NCBI GenBank assembly: GCA_903875815.1
Contig: CAIQXR010000289.1
Span: 1 to 6,462 of the forward strand
Direction of reading: 5' to 3'
Length of the DNA stretch: 6,462 nucleotides
DNA from: an uncultured Actinomycetes bacterium
GTDB taxonomy: Bacteria > Actinomycetota > Actinomycetes > Nanopelagicales > Nanopelagicaceae
The notes below the pieces were generated by a model. That model saw nothing but the letters and a program-made list of their open reading frames with translations, searched no databases and was not told the DNA's origin. Numbering within the stretch: the stretch's first letter is position 1; each line of letters starts with the position of its first letter. Shown here piece after piece: positions 1 through 6,462 of the stretch. The position numbers were made by a program, and so were the translations under genes.

Positions 1-459
1 GGCGTGGGAAATGGTCCCGTCGAAGGAGTAATTCCAGAAGAAGTTCTTGAGCCCGAAGAGGTTGAGGCGCTTGAGGCGATGGAACGCAGTGATTTCGCTG
101 CCGCGCGCGATGCCTATAAAAAGTGGATTGCCCGCAAGCCAGCCGAACAGATGGCAAAGTTAGGACTTGCTCAAGCCGAGCTCTTATTGCGCATTCAAGG
201 ACTAGATCCGATCGCAACTATCAAAGCTGCCAACGAAGATCCAACAAATATTGCTCATGCAGCAAAGGCTGCCGATATCGAGATTTCTCAGGGACTCAAT
301 CAATCTGCTTTTGTGCGCCTCATTGAAAGTATTAAAGCAACGAAGGGCGATGAGCAGAAAGCTATCCGCGATCACTTGCTCCAGCTCTTTGAATTAGTCG
401 ATCCCAGTGACCCTGATTTAATTAAAGCTCGTGGCATGTTGGCGAGTGCCCTCTTTTGA
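1..459 (+). CDS. Thioredoxin-like co-chaperone with TPR domain (YbbN/CnoX-like), C-terminal part, 5' truncated
   Basis: The reading frame is open from base 1, so the window begins inside this gene; the GTG at position 4 is probably an internal valine codon, not the start. The visible part is about 152 residues. It is acidic at first (IPEEVLEPEEVEALEAM), then runs as paired helices: ERSDFAAARDAYKKW is a TPR-like helix pair, followed by KLGLAQAELLLRIQG. It ends with LLQLFELVDPSDPDL and the terminal LASALF. This order and the LASALF end are typical of actinobacterial thioredoxin-fold/TPR proteins related to YbbN/CnoX, which protect or hand over unfolded proteins in the cytoplasm. The thioredoxin fold itself, with or without a CXXC motif, lies outside the window, so redox activity cannot be judged. 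The stop TGA (457-459) overlaps the TTG start of the downstream transporter gene. The family call is confident; the exact role is not. Confidence 0.88.
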   Translation, partial: GVGNGPVEGVIPEEVLEPEEVEALEAMERSDFAAARDAYKKWIARKPAEQMAKLGLAQAELLLRIQGLDPIATIKAANEDPTNIAHAAKAADIEISQGLNQSAFVRLIESIKATKGDEQKAIRDHLLQLFELVDPSDPDLIKARGMLASALF

Positions 460-1661
460 GCGCAGTCATTAGCCGGCGAGAGAAGCAATTACTCGCTTCC
501 CTCTTCTTCCTCTTTGGGGTGGGCATTATGGCCACCTCGCCTCGCACGCCAGAGATCAAAGCTAACTTGCATCTCAATAATGGAACCTTCGGAACTTTTC
601 TCTCCCTCGGGGCAATCGGTAGTCTGCTAGCGCTGATCGTTATGGGCGACGTCGTCCATAAGTATGGCGTTCGGCCAGTATTAATTGGTTCGACAGTGGG
701 AATGTATGGCTCGATCGCACTGGTGCCACATTTTCACACCGGCTGGATCTGGTTGATCGATAACTTAGTTATTGGCTTTGTGCTCTCGTGTTTTCATATC
801 AGTATTAATGCCCAGGCTATTCACCGCCAAGAGCAGAGTGGCCAAGTCCTTATTCCTGTCTTTCATGGCATGTGGAGCAGCGGAGCTCTGACGACAGCAA
901 TCATCGCTGTAGTGATCACTGGTCGAGTCTCTCTTGCTGTTCATATCGATACATTGATGGCGATCTGCCTGGGAATATCGCTCTATGCCATTCACGCTCT
1001 TCGGCCCACACTGATGGGTCCGGCTCCTTATGACGACGAGCACCCGAAGACTTCCCTCAAGAGTGTCCTCGGTGCATTTACTTTCCAGCCAGTCGTCATT
1101 TTTGCAATGCTGATGGCGCTGCAATTGGAATTTGCCAATAATGACTGGGCCACGATTTACAGCACTGAATCACTCAAGATGGGCGCTTCAATCAGCATCC
1201 TCACCTATCTCATCTTCGTTGTGGCCATGATCTCGGTGCGTTTTACCGTGCCAAAACTCTTTGCGATTCGCCCCGAGCGTTTCTGGATGCGATGGAATCC
1301 CATCGTTGGTGGAGTTGGATTTATCGCGTTGATGTTGCTCGGTATTTCAGTATCCCATCACCATCGAACTGAGGGATTTATCATCACTCTCGCTGCTTTT
1401 GCCATGGGTGGCTTGGGGTGCTCCTTCATTGTTCCTGGCCTCTTTGCCATCGCGGCTCGCCGCTCCTCGTTACCTGGGGGAGTTGTCGTCGCCCTACTCG
1501 GTGTCAGCAACACCGTTCTGACTTTCATCATGAAAGTGATTATTGCCTGGGTAGCTCAAGCGGTTAATCTCACAGCAGCTCTGATGATCCCAGCGGTCAT
1601 GTTAATTTTGACGAGCACTGTGGCCCACTTGGGTTCAGATAAAAAATTAATTAAAGGCTAA
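456..1661 (+). CDS. MFS transporter, YbjJ-like, substrate unknown
   Basis: A 401-residue, strongly hydrophobic protein with about twelve predicted membrane helices, near residues 10-28, 44-66, 73-91, 96-118, 131-155, 160-183, 207-228, 242-262, 281-299, 307-331, 340-362 and 370-391. A charged loop (PYDDEHPKTSLKS, about 191-203) separates the two six-helix halves. Diagnostic stretches are ATSPRTPEIKANL after helix 1, DVVHKYGVRPV in the helix 2-3 loop, INAQAIHRQEQ plus HGMWSSGAL around helices 4-5, and EFANNDWATIYS in helix 7. These match the YbjJ-like branch of the major facilitator superfamily, whose substrates are mostly unknown. The TTG start is preferred over the ATG at 528 because residues 1-24 carry helix 1 with its usual family sequence. 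TTG overlaps the upstream stop (TTGA, 456-459) and there is no good Shine-Dalgarno, so translational coupling is likely. The 3' end overlaps the glgB stop on the other strand by 11 bases. Confidence 0.9.
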   Translation: MSAVISRREKQLLASLFFLFGVGIMATSPRTPEIKANLHLNNGTFGTFLSLGAIGSLLALIVMGDVVHKYGVRPVLIGSTVGMYGSIALVPHFHTGWIWLIDNLVIGFVLSCFHISINAQAIHRQEQSGQVLIPVFHGMWSSGALTTAIIAVVITGRVSLAVHIDTLMAICLGISLYAIHALRPTLMGPAPYDDEHPKTSLKSVLGAFTFQPVVIFAMLMALQLEFANNDWATIYSTESLKMGASISILTYLIFVVAMISVRFTVPKLFAIRPERFWMRWNPIVGGVGFIALMLLGISVSHHHRTEGFIITLAAFAMGGLGCSFIVPGLFAIAARRSSLPGGVVVALLGVSNTVLTFIMKVIIAWVAQAVNLTAALMIPAVMLILTSTVAHLGSDKKLIKG

Positions 1662-1686
1662 GCCAGATCGTTGCCAACGGTGGCAA
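1641..1686 (-). terminator. Possible weak terminator for the aceE-glgE-glgB transcript at the convergent gene ends
   Basis: TTGCCA (1671-1676) and TGGCAA (1681-1686) form a perfect six-base stem with a four-base loop. With one bulged A the stem can extend by two more pairs. On the - strand it is followed by a tiny GGC/GCC hairpin (1656-1664), then an AT-rich stretch and TTTTTT (1646-1641). The main stem lies inside the last glgB codons and its spacing to the T run, about 24 bases, is long for an intrinsic terminator. On the + strand the same stem starts 10 bases after the MFS stop but has no T run after it. It is the only terminator-like structure I see; weak support. Confidence 0.25.
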
Positions 1687-3513
1687 ACGAAGTGTGGCGT
1701 GAGCTGCAAAGCCATCGCGTTCTTCCGGATGGGCAATGACTTCAGTATTAGCAACGCCGCTGCCGCCAAATTCGGTGGAATCGGTATTGAGAATCTCGCG
1801 CCAGCGTCCTGCTAACGGCATAGGCAGCGAGTAGTGCTCCTGTGGAATGGGGGAGAAGTTGGTGATGGAGACAATGGCCTTGCCATCGGTACTCCAGCGA
1901 ACAAATGCAAGTGAATTCCCTGCTGCATCATTTCCCATCAACCATTGGAAACCTTCGGGCGAAGTATCTTGCTCCCATAGAGCTGGTAGCGCCTTGTATT
2001 CCTGATTGAGACGAGCGATAACTTTCTGAACGCCTCGATGTTCGTCGTATTCGCAGAGGTGCCAGTCGAGTGACTTTGCTTCACTCCACTCATCGCTCTG
2101 CGCAAATTCGCATCCCATGAAGAGCAGCTTCTTTCCTGGGTGTGACCACATAAAGCCATAGAGCGCCCGCAGGGTGGCTAATTGCTGCCAACGATCGCCA
2201 GGAATTTTCGCGATCAGCGAACCTTTGCCATGAACAACTTCATCATGGGAGAGCGGAAGTAGGAAATTCTCGCTATAGGCATAGAGGATGGAGAAAGTGA
2301 TTTCATTGTGGTGATGGGCGCGATGGATAGGTTCGCGCTTGATGTACTCCAACGTGTCATGCATCCAGCCCATATTCCACTTAAATCCAAAGCCAAGGCC
2401 GTTTTCCGATGTTGCACGTGTGACGCCTGGCCAGGCAGTGGACTCTTCGGCAATCATCATGATGCCAGGGGCTTGGGCATAGGCAGTAGCAGTGGCCTCT
2501 TGCAAGAAAGCCACGGCCTCAAGATTTTCACGCCCACCAAATTTATTAGGGATCCATTCATCAGCTTTACGGGAATAATCCAAATACAACATCGAAGCGA
2601 CGGCATCGACGCGAATACCATCGACATGGAATTCATGAATCCAGAAGAGCGCGCTTGCCACAAGGAAATTTCGCACCTCGTTGCGACTGTAATTAAAGAT
2701 CAGGGTGCCCCAATCAGGGTGTTCACCCAACCGGGGATCTTCGTGCTCATAGAGCGCAGTTCCATCAAAGCGAGCAAGCGCCCATTCATCTTTAGGGAAG
2801 TGGGCCGGAACCCAATCCATAATGACGCCGAGCCCAGCTTGGTGGAGAGTATTGATCAGGAATTTGAGGTCATCCGGTGAACCAAAGCGCGAGGTTGGTG
2901 CAAAGAGTGAGGTGACTTGATAGCCCCATGAACCACCAAACGGATGTTCCATCACGGGAAGAAATTCGACGTGGGTAAATCCTTCCTGCAATAAGTAGTC
3001 ACGGAGTTCGGTGGCTAATTCACGGTAAGAAAGTCCAGGTCGCCATGAGCCCAAATGAACTTCATAGATACTGACGGCCGAGCGCCATGGTTGGAATGTC
3101 GTGCGCGCCGAAAGCCATTCGGAATCGCTCCACGTGAATTGGTTTTCATAAACAACGGAGGCGGTTAGCGGAGGAATCTCGGTTGCTTGTGCCATGGGAT
3201 CTGCATGATCCACCCAAGTGCCGTCCTGATGTTGAATGGCGAATTTATATTTAGTGCCAGAACCGATTTCAGGAATGAAGAGTTGCCAAATACCGGACGA
3301 CCCTAGGGAAGACATCGGGTTGGTCTGCTTATCCCAGAAGTTGTGATCGCCAATGACGCTAACTGCGCGGGCATTAGGTGCCCAGAGGGCAAAGGTTGTG
3401 CCTTGCAATTTCCCAACATCATCGCGAACGGTATGGGCGCCGAGCGCTTCCCAGAGTCGTTCATGACGCCCTTCACCGATCAGATAGAGATCGAGTTCTT
3501 GAAGGGAGTTCAT
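1651..3513 (-). CDS. glgB: 1,4-alpha-glucan branching enzyme GlgB (GH13 with CBM48)
   Basis: A 620-residue cytoplasmic enzyme that cuts alpha-1,4-glucan chains and rejoins them through alpha-1,6 bonds, branching glycogen-like polymer. DLYLIGEGRHERLWEALGAH leads into a CBM48 domain (about 38-120; FALWAPNARAVSVIGDHNFWD). The GH13 barrel carries all four conserved regions: DWVPAHF (about 233), GIRVDAVASM (nucleophile D303, codon 2605-2607), IAEEST (acid/base E356) and LSHDEVVH (stabiliser D424). A C-terminal all-beta domain ends LPPLATIWLSL. Characterised actinobacterial GlgBs often exceed 700 residues because of an extra N-terminal beta module (N1), which is absent here; the upstream in-frame TAA leaves no room for it. 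ATG at 3513-3511 is chosen over the TTG directly before it. No clear Shine-Dalgarno precedes either, so translation probably depends on ribosomes finishing glgE three bases upstream. The product works on the chains made by GlgE. Confidence 0.97.
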   Translation of the reverse strand: MNSLQELDLYLIGEGRHERLWEALGAHTVRDDVGKLQGTTFALWAPNARAVSVIGDHNFWDKQTNPMSSLGSSGIWQLFIPEIGSGTKYKFAIQHQDGTWVDHADPMAQATEIPPLTASVVYENQFTWSDSEWLSARTTFQPWRSAVSIYEVHLGSWRPGLSYRELATELRDYLLQEGFTHVEFLPVMEHPFGGSWGYQVTSLFAPTSRFGSPDDLKFLINTLHQAGLGVIMDWVPAHFPKDEWALARFDGTALYEHEDPRLGEHPDWGTLIFNYSRNEVRNFLVASALFWIHEFHVDGIRVDAVASMLYLDYSRKADEWIPNKFGGRENLEAVAFLQEATATAYAQAPGIMMIAEESTAWPGVTRATSENGLGFGFKWNMGWMHDTLEYIKREPIHRAHHHNEITFSILYAYSENFLLPLSHDEVVHGKGSLIAKIPGDRWQQLATLRALYGFMWSHPGKKLLFMGCEFAQSDEWSEAKSLDWHLCEYDEHRGVQKVIARLNQEYKALPALWEQDTSPEGFQWLMGNDAAGNSLAFVRWSTDGKAIVSITNFSPIPQEHYSLPMPLAGRWREILNTDSTEFGGSGVANTEVIAHPEERDGFAAHATLRLPPLATIWLSL

Positions 3514-3519
3514 CAATTA
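3511..3519 (-). other. In-frame glgE stop / glgB start junction (TAA-TTG-ATG)
   Basis: Read on the - strand, the glgE stop TAA (3519-3517) is followed by TTG (3516-3514) and then the preferred glgB ATG (3513-3511), all in one reading frame. The 20 or so bases upstream show no convincing Shine-Dalgarno, only a weak AAAGAT. This pattern fits termination followed by re-initiation. Either TTG or ATG could be the start; ATG is the stronger codon and gives the product beginning MNSLQELDLYL. Confidence 0.6.
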
Positions 3520-5280
3520 AATCTTTACGTGGGCGATGTGAGCAACGCGACCCAGAGGTGAAGTTTTGCCGATTGGGTCGAGGCGTACATACGTTTCCGC
3601 TGACCAGGTGTAGTTACTGCCATCGAGAAGATCGGTCACAGCAAAATCTCTTTCCGGAATTCCCAGCGCTGCGAAGTCCCAGTGAATGGTGGTCTCTTGC
3701 ACGCGAGCGGGATCAAGGTTCACAACCACAAGGATAAGGTCGTGACCCTCTCGTTTGGAATAGGCAAGTATCTGATCATTTTCACATAGATGGAATGAGA
3801 GGTTACGAAGCCGTTGCAGAGCCGGATGGTTGCGACGAATGTCGTTGAGCTGTGCGATAAATGGCGCAAGCGTTCGGCCGTTCTTAGTTGCCGACTCCCA
3901 ATCGCGAACTTTGATCTCATACTTCTCGGAGTCGAGGTACTCCTCGCCGCCCTCTTTGAATCGTTCATGTTCATAGAGTTCATATCCGGCATACATACCC
4001 CATGATGGTGTGAGGGTAGAAGCTAGTACTGCACGAAGGGCGAATATTGCTGGAGCTCCGGTCTGCAAATGGGTTGGCAGAATGTCGGGTGTATTTACCC
4101 AAAAATTAGGACGGAAGAGCGCTGAGGTTTGATGGGCGACTTCATTGCCATAATCAGTGAGCTCTTGCTTGGTGACGCGCCACGTGAAGTAGGTATAGGA
4201 CTGTTGGAATCCGGCCCTACCAAGGGCATGCATCATCGGTGGTCGAGTAAAAGCTTCAGCAAGAAAGACTACTTGTGGGTGCTTAGCGTTAATGAGGCCG
4301 ATTAACTCCTGCCAGAAATGAACGGGCTTGGTGTGGGGATTATCGACCCGAAAGAAATTAATTCCGCGGGCGATCCAAAATTCCACCACACGCTTTACTT
4401 CAGCCAAAATCCCGGCGTAATCGTTATCGAAATTGATCGGATAAATATCTTGATATTTCTTTGGTGGATTTTCGGCGTAAGCGATCGTGCCATCGGGTCG
4501 GGTAGTAAACCACTCCGGATTGCTCTTCACCCAAGGATGATCTGGCGAAGTCTGTAGCGCGAGATCGAGTGCGACATCAATCTTCAGTTTTTTTGCTGCA
4601 GATACAAAGGCATCAAAATCTTTAAGCGTTCCGAGCTCTGGATTTACGGCATCGTGGCCACCAGCTGCTCCACCAATACCCCAAGGAACACCTGGGTCTG
4701 TGGGGAGTGCGTCGAGTGAATTGTTCTTGCCTTTGCGAAACGCGAGCCCAATCGGATGAATTGGTGGAATATAGAGGACATCAAATTTCATATCGGCAAC
4801 GCGCTGGAAACTCGCGATCGCTGTGGTGAAAGTGCCAGATGTTATGGAGCCATCGGGATTCTTAATTGCGCCTTCACTTCGTGGGAAGAATTCATACCAA
4901 GCACCGACTAGTGCACGCTCGCCTTCAACATAAATAGGGTATTTCTCACTCATGCATGAGATACGCGCAGCATCGCGATTGCGAGCGGGGTCTTGTTCGT
5001 CAAAAGCTTCGATGGCAAAATGCCAGTGGCCAATGGCGTTGGGTGTTACGGTCGCACTAAGGCGATCGCTGCCTTTCCATTTCTCCACCATGGGAGTACG
5101 GGAGATTTCGGCGCCATTAGGGCCATAGAGAATTACTTGTGCAGAGAGTGAGTCGTGGCCCTCGCGAATAATGGTGGCACTGACTTCAATCGACTCATGG
5201 GTTATCGCTTTCACACCAACAAACTCGCCACCGAATTCAACGCGCGGTGCGATATCGAGGATGGGAAAGCGACCGATCAT
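3517..5280 (-). CDS. glgE: Alpha-1,4-glucan:maltose-1-phosphate maltosyltransferase GlgE, lacking domain S
   Basis: GlgE transfers maltosyl units from alpha-maltose-1-phosphate to the non-reducing end of alpha-1,4-glucan, releasing phosphate. The N-terminus ([14 protein letters not shown], then [11 protein letters not shown]) is the beta-sandwich N domain, about 1-95. The GH13 barrel starts at [12 protein letters not shown] (127) and holds FRVDNPH (nucleophile D313), FLAEAFTRP (acid/base E342) and WVNTPDIL (D399); a C domain follows from about 495. The spacings D313-E342 (29) and E342-D399 (57) equal those of Streptomyces coelicolor GlgE1 (D394, E423, D480, numbers from memory). With that offset of 81, K183, N187, Q243, N271, K274, Y276, N314 and K453 fall on the recalled sugar- and phosphate-contact residues. 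At 587 residues it is roughly 90-110 shorter than usual; the helical S domain between the N domain and the barrel is missing. The ATG overlaps the aceE stop (ATGA) and has a GAAGG ribosome site. Confidence 0.97.
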   Translation of the reverse strand: MIGRFPILDIAPRVEFGGEFVGVKAITHESIEVSATIIREGHDSLSAQVILYGPNGAEISRTPMVEKWKGSDRLSATVTPNAIGHWHFAIEAFDEQDPARNRDAARISCMSEKYPIYVEGERALVGAWYEFFPRSEGAIKNPDGSITSGTFTTAIASFQRVADMKFDVLYIPPIHPIGLAFRKGKNNSLDALPTDPGVPWGIGGAAGGHDAVNPELGTLKDFDAFVSAAKKLKIDVALDLALQTSPDHPWVKSNPEWFTTRPDGTIAYAENPPKKYQDIYPINFDNDYAGILAEVKRVVEFWIARGINFFRVDNPHTKPVHFWQELIGLINAKHPQVVFLAEAFTRPPMMHALGRAGFQQSYTYFTWRVTKQELTDYGNEVAHQTSALFRPNFWVNTPDILPTHLQTGAPAIFALRAVLASTLTPSWGMYAGYELYEHERFKEGGEEYLDSEKYEIKVRDWESATKNGRTLAPFIAQLNDIRRNHPALQRLRNLSFHLCENDQILAYSKREGHDLILVVVNLDPARVQETTIHWDFAALGIPERDFAVTDLLDGSNYTWSAETYVRLDPIGKTSPLGRVAHIAHVKI

Positions 5281-6462
5281 CCGGAACCTTCGGTATTTCC
5301 TGCTTCGGCCGCAGTGACATCGTGGAGCTGATACTTCTCGAGCGCTTCCCGAACAACCTTTGGCTTGACTTCACCGGTCGCAGCGAGTTGTGCGAGAGTA
5401 GCAACGACGATGGATTCAGCATCGACTTTGAAGTGACGACGAAGTGCACCGCGGGTATCGGAGAGGCCAAAGCCATCGGTTCCGAGTGAGTAGAACTTCT
5501 GTGGCACCCATGGTGCGATCATGTCTTGAAGGGAGCGCATGAAATCGCTGACAGCAATTACTGGACCATCATGACCAGCGAGCTTCTTGGTCACATAGGC
5601 CTTGCGCTGATCATCAGGATTGAGCAAGTTATGGCGATCAACAGCCAGACCATCGCGACGAAGTTCGTTCCATGATGTGACTGACCAGACATTGGCGCTA
5701 ACGCCCCAATCCTCCTCGAGCAAGCGCTGCGCCTTAAGAGCCCAGTTCATTGCAACACCAGAGGCGAGAATCTGTGCCTTCTTCTTGCTGCGAACGCCAG
5801 ATTCCTGGAAGAGATAAATTCCCTTGAGAAGTCCATCGAGATCCAAGTTGGCTGGTTCTGCTGGCTGTACATATGGCTCGTTATAGACGGTCATGTAGTA
5901 GAAAACGTTCTCGCTATTTTCACCGTACATGCGCTTGAGGCCATCGCGAACGATATGTCCGACTTCAAAGGCGAATGCTGGGTCGTAAGCGACGACTGCA
6001 GGATTGGTTGACGCTAAGACGAGCGAGTGGCCATCTTCATGCTGCAAGCCTTCTCCGTTGAGGGTGGTGCGACCGGCAGTTGCGCCAAGAACAAATCCGC
6101 GGACCATTTGGTCGGCCGCAGCCCAGAATGCATCACCGGTGCGCTGGAAACCGAACATTGAATAGAAGATGTAGATGGGAATCATTGGCACATCGTGTGT
6201 GGAGTAGGAAGAACCCACCGCAGTAAATGATGCAGTCGATCCCGCCTCATTAATTCCTTCGTGCAAGATCACGCCTGATGTCGACTCCTTGTAGGAGAGC
6301 ATCAATTCACGGTCTACAGATGCGTAATTCTGACCATGAGGGGAGTAGATCTTGAGTGAGGAGAAGAGTGAATCCATACCGAAGGTACGAGCTTCATCCG
6401 GAATGATTGGTACGAAGTGCTTACCCATCTCAGGATCCTTCAAGAGATCCTTCAGTAAGCGA
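5277..6462 (-). CDS. aceE: Pyruvate dehydrogenase E1 component AceE (homodimeric type), C-terminal part, 5' truncated
   Basis: AceE is the thiamine-diphosphate-dependent E1 of the pyruvate dehydrogenase complex; it decarboxylates pyruvate and passes the acetyl group to the lipoyl E2. The frame is open to the window edge, so only about the last 394 residues are seen (the homodimeric family is about 880-920), and the leftmost TTG-like start is not the true start. Family signatures in order are [78 protein letters not shown] and the C-terminal [19 protein letters not shown]. The glutamate of INEAG (codon 6246-6248) corresponds to the one that activates the ThDP aminopyrimidine (E571 in E. coli, from memory). 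The histidine of QHEDG (6039-6041) lies 69 residues later, matching E. coli H640. The frame is intact to a TGA overlapping the glgE ATG. The tail ([13 protein letters not shown]) is short and low in complexity, as in other actinobacterial AceEs. Confidence 0.97.
   Translation of the reverse strand, partial: RLLKDLLKDPEMGKHFVPIIPDEARTFGMDSLFSSLKIYSPHGQNYASVDRELMLSYKESTSGVILHEGINEAGSTASFTAVGSSYSTHDVPMIPIYIFYSMFGFQRTGDAFWAAADQMVRGFVLGATAGRTTLNGEGLQHEDGHSLVLASTNPAVVAYDPAFAFEVGHIVRDGLKRMYGENSENVFYYMTVYNEPYVQPAEPANLDLDGLLKGIYLFQESGVRSKKKAQILASGVAMNWALKAQRLLEEDWGVSANVWSVTSWNELRRDGLAVDRHNLLNPDDQRKAYVTKKLAGHDGPVIAVSDFMRSLQDMIAPWVPQKFYSLGTDGFGLSDTRGALRRHFKVDAESIVVATLAQLAATGEVKPKVVREALEKYQLHDVTAAEAGNTEGSG
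5287..5291 (-). promoter_or_regulatory. Shine-Dalgarno of glgE inside the aceE 3' end
   Basis: On the - strand GAAGG lies six bases before the glgE ATG (GAAGGTTCCGGATG). It sits within the last codons of aceE (Thr-Glu-Gly-Ser-Gly-stop). It supports the chosen glgE start and suggests that glgE can recruit ribosomes itself as well as by coupling through the ATGA overlap. The call rests on sequence and spacing only. Confidence 0.55.

Noticed and set aside
765..1124. 119-residue - strand open frame opposite the MFS gene
   Set aside because: Fully inside the transporter gene, whose membrane helices are continuous there; the antisense product looks like random sequence.
2308..2880. 190-residue open frame on the + strand opposite glgB
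   Set aside because: It lies wholly antisense to the well-conserved GH13 barrel of glgB, has no recognisable domain or ribosome site, and is a by-product of the coding frame opposite.
3378..3737. 119-residue + strand open frame across the glgB/glgE junction
   Set aside because: Antisense to two certain genes, with an arginine- and serine-rich composition typical of shadow frames and no family resemblance.
4940..5005. Short GlgE interpreted as a pseudogene or frameshifted gene
   Set aside because: The frame is continuous and all placed catalytic and substrate-contact residues and both domain boundaries are intact, so an in-frame domain loss is the better reading.
5237..5476. Overlapping - strand open frame at the aceE/glgE junction
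   Set aside because: Both aceE and glgE keep family sequence through this region in other frames, so this is not a separate gene or a frameshift.
1..6462. Mobile element, phage, CRISPR, toxin-antitoxin or defence system
   Set aside because: All sequence is accounted for by five housekeeping or metabolic genes; I saw no transposase, integrase, direct-repeat array or tRNA/rRNA-like structure.

Overview
This window holds five protein-coding genes and almost no non-coding DNA. By eye the base composition is near 50% G+C. Three features point to an actinobacterium: a thioredoxin/TPR co-chaperone with the typical C-terminal LASALF ending, a GlgE-type maltosyltransferase beside GlgB, and a homodimeric AceE-type pyruvate dehydrogenase E1. 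The moderate G+C, the overlapping genes and the shortened enzymes suggest a streamlined free-living lineage such as the freshwater acI/Nanopelagicales group. That placement is inference, not proof.

Layout. On the + strand, positions 1-459 are the 3' end of the thioredoxin-like/TPR gene. It overlaps by 4 bases the TTG start of a 12-helix major facilitator (MFS) transporter of the YbjJ-like type (456-1661). On the - strand, reading right to left, come the C-terminal part of aceE (6462-5277, cut by the window edge), glgE (5280-3517) and glgB (3513-1651). aceE and glgE overlap by ATGA. glgE and glgB are separated by three bases and share one reading frame. The two strands converge with their stop codons overlapping, at 1651-1661. 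No stretch over 300 bases lacks a gene, and there is effectively no intergenic DNA.

How the genes work together. GlgE extends alpha-1,4-glucan chains using maltose-1-phosphate, and GlgB adds the alpha-1,6 branches. Together they form the polymer-building half of the GlgE pathway. The enzymes that supply maltose-1-phosphate (TreS/Pep2 or GlgM) and the phosphorylase GlgP are not in this window. AceE, which commits pyruvate to acetyl-CoA, lies upstream in the same apparent transcription unit. The thioredoxin-like gene facing glgB-glgE resembles the Rv1324/glgB/glgE neighbourhood of Mycobacterium tuberculosis.

The most notable observation is that GlgE appears to lack the whole helical S domain found in characterised homologues, while every catalytic and substrate-contact residue I could place is kept. 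GlgB also lacks the extra N-terminal module seen in longer actinobacterial branching enzymes. I found no RNA gene, CRISPR array, mobile element, phage gene or defence system.
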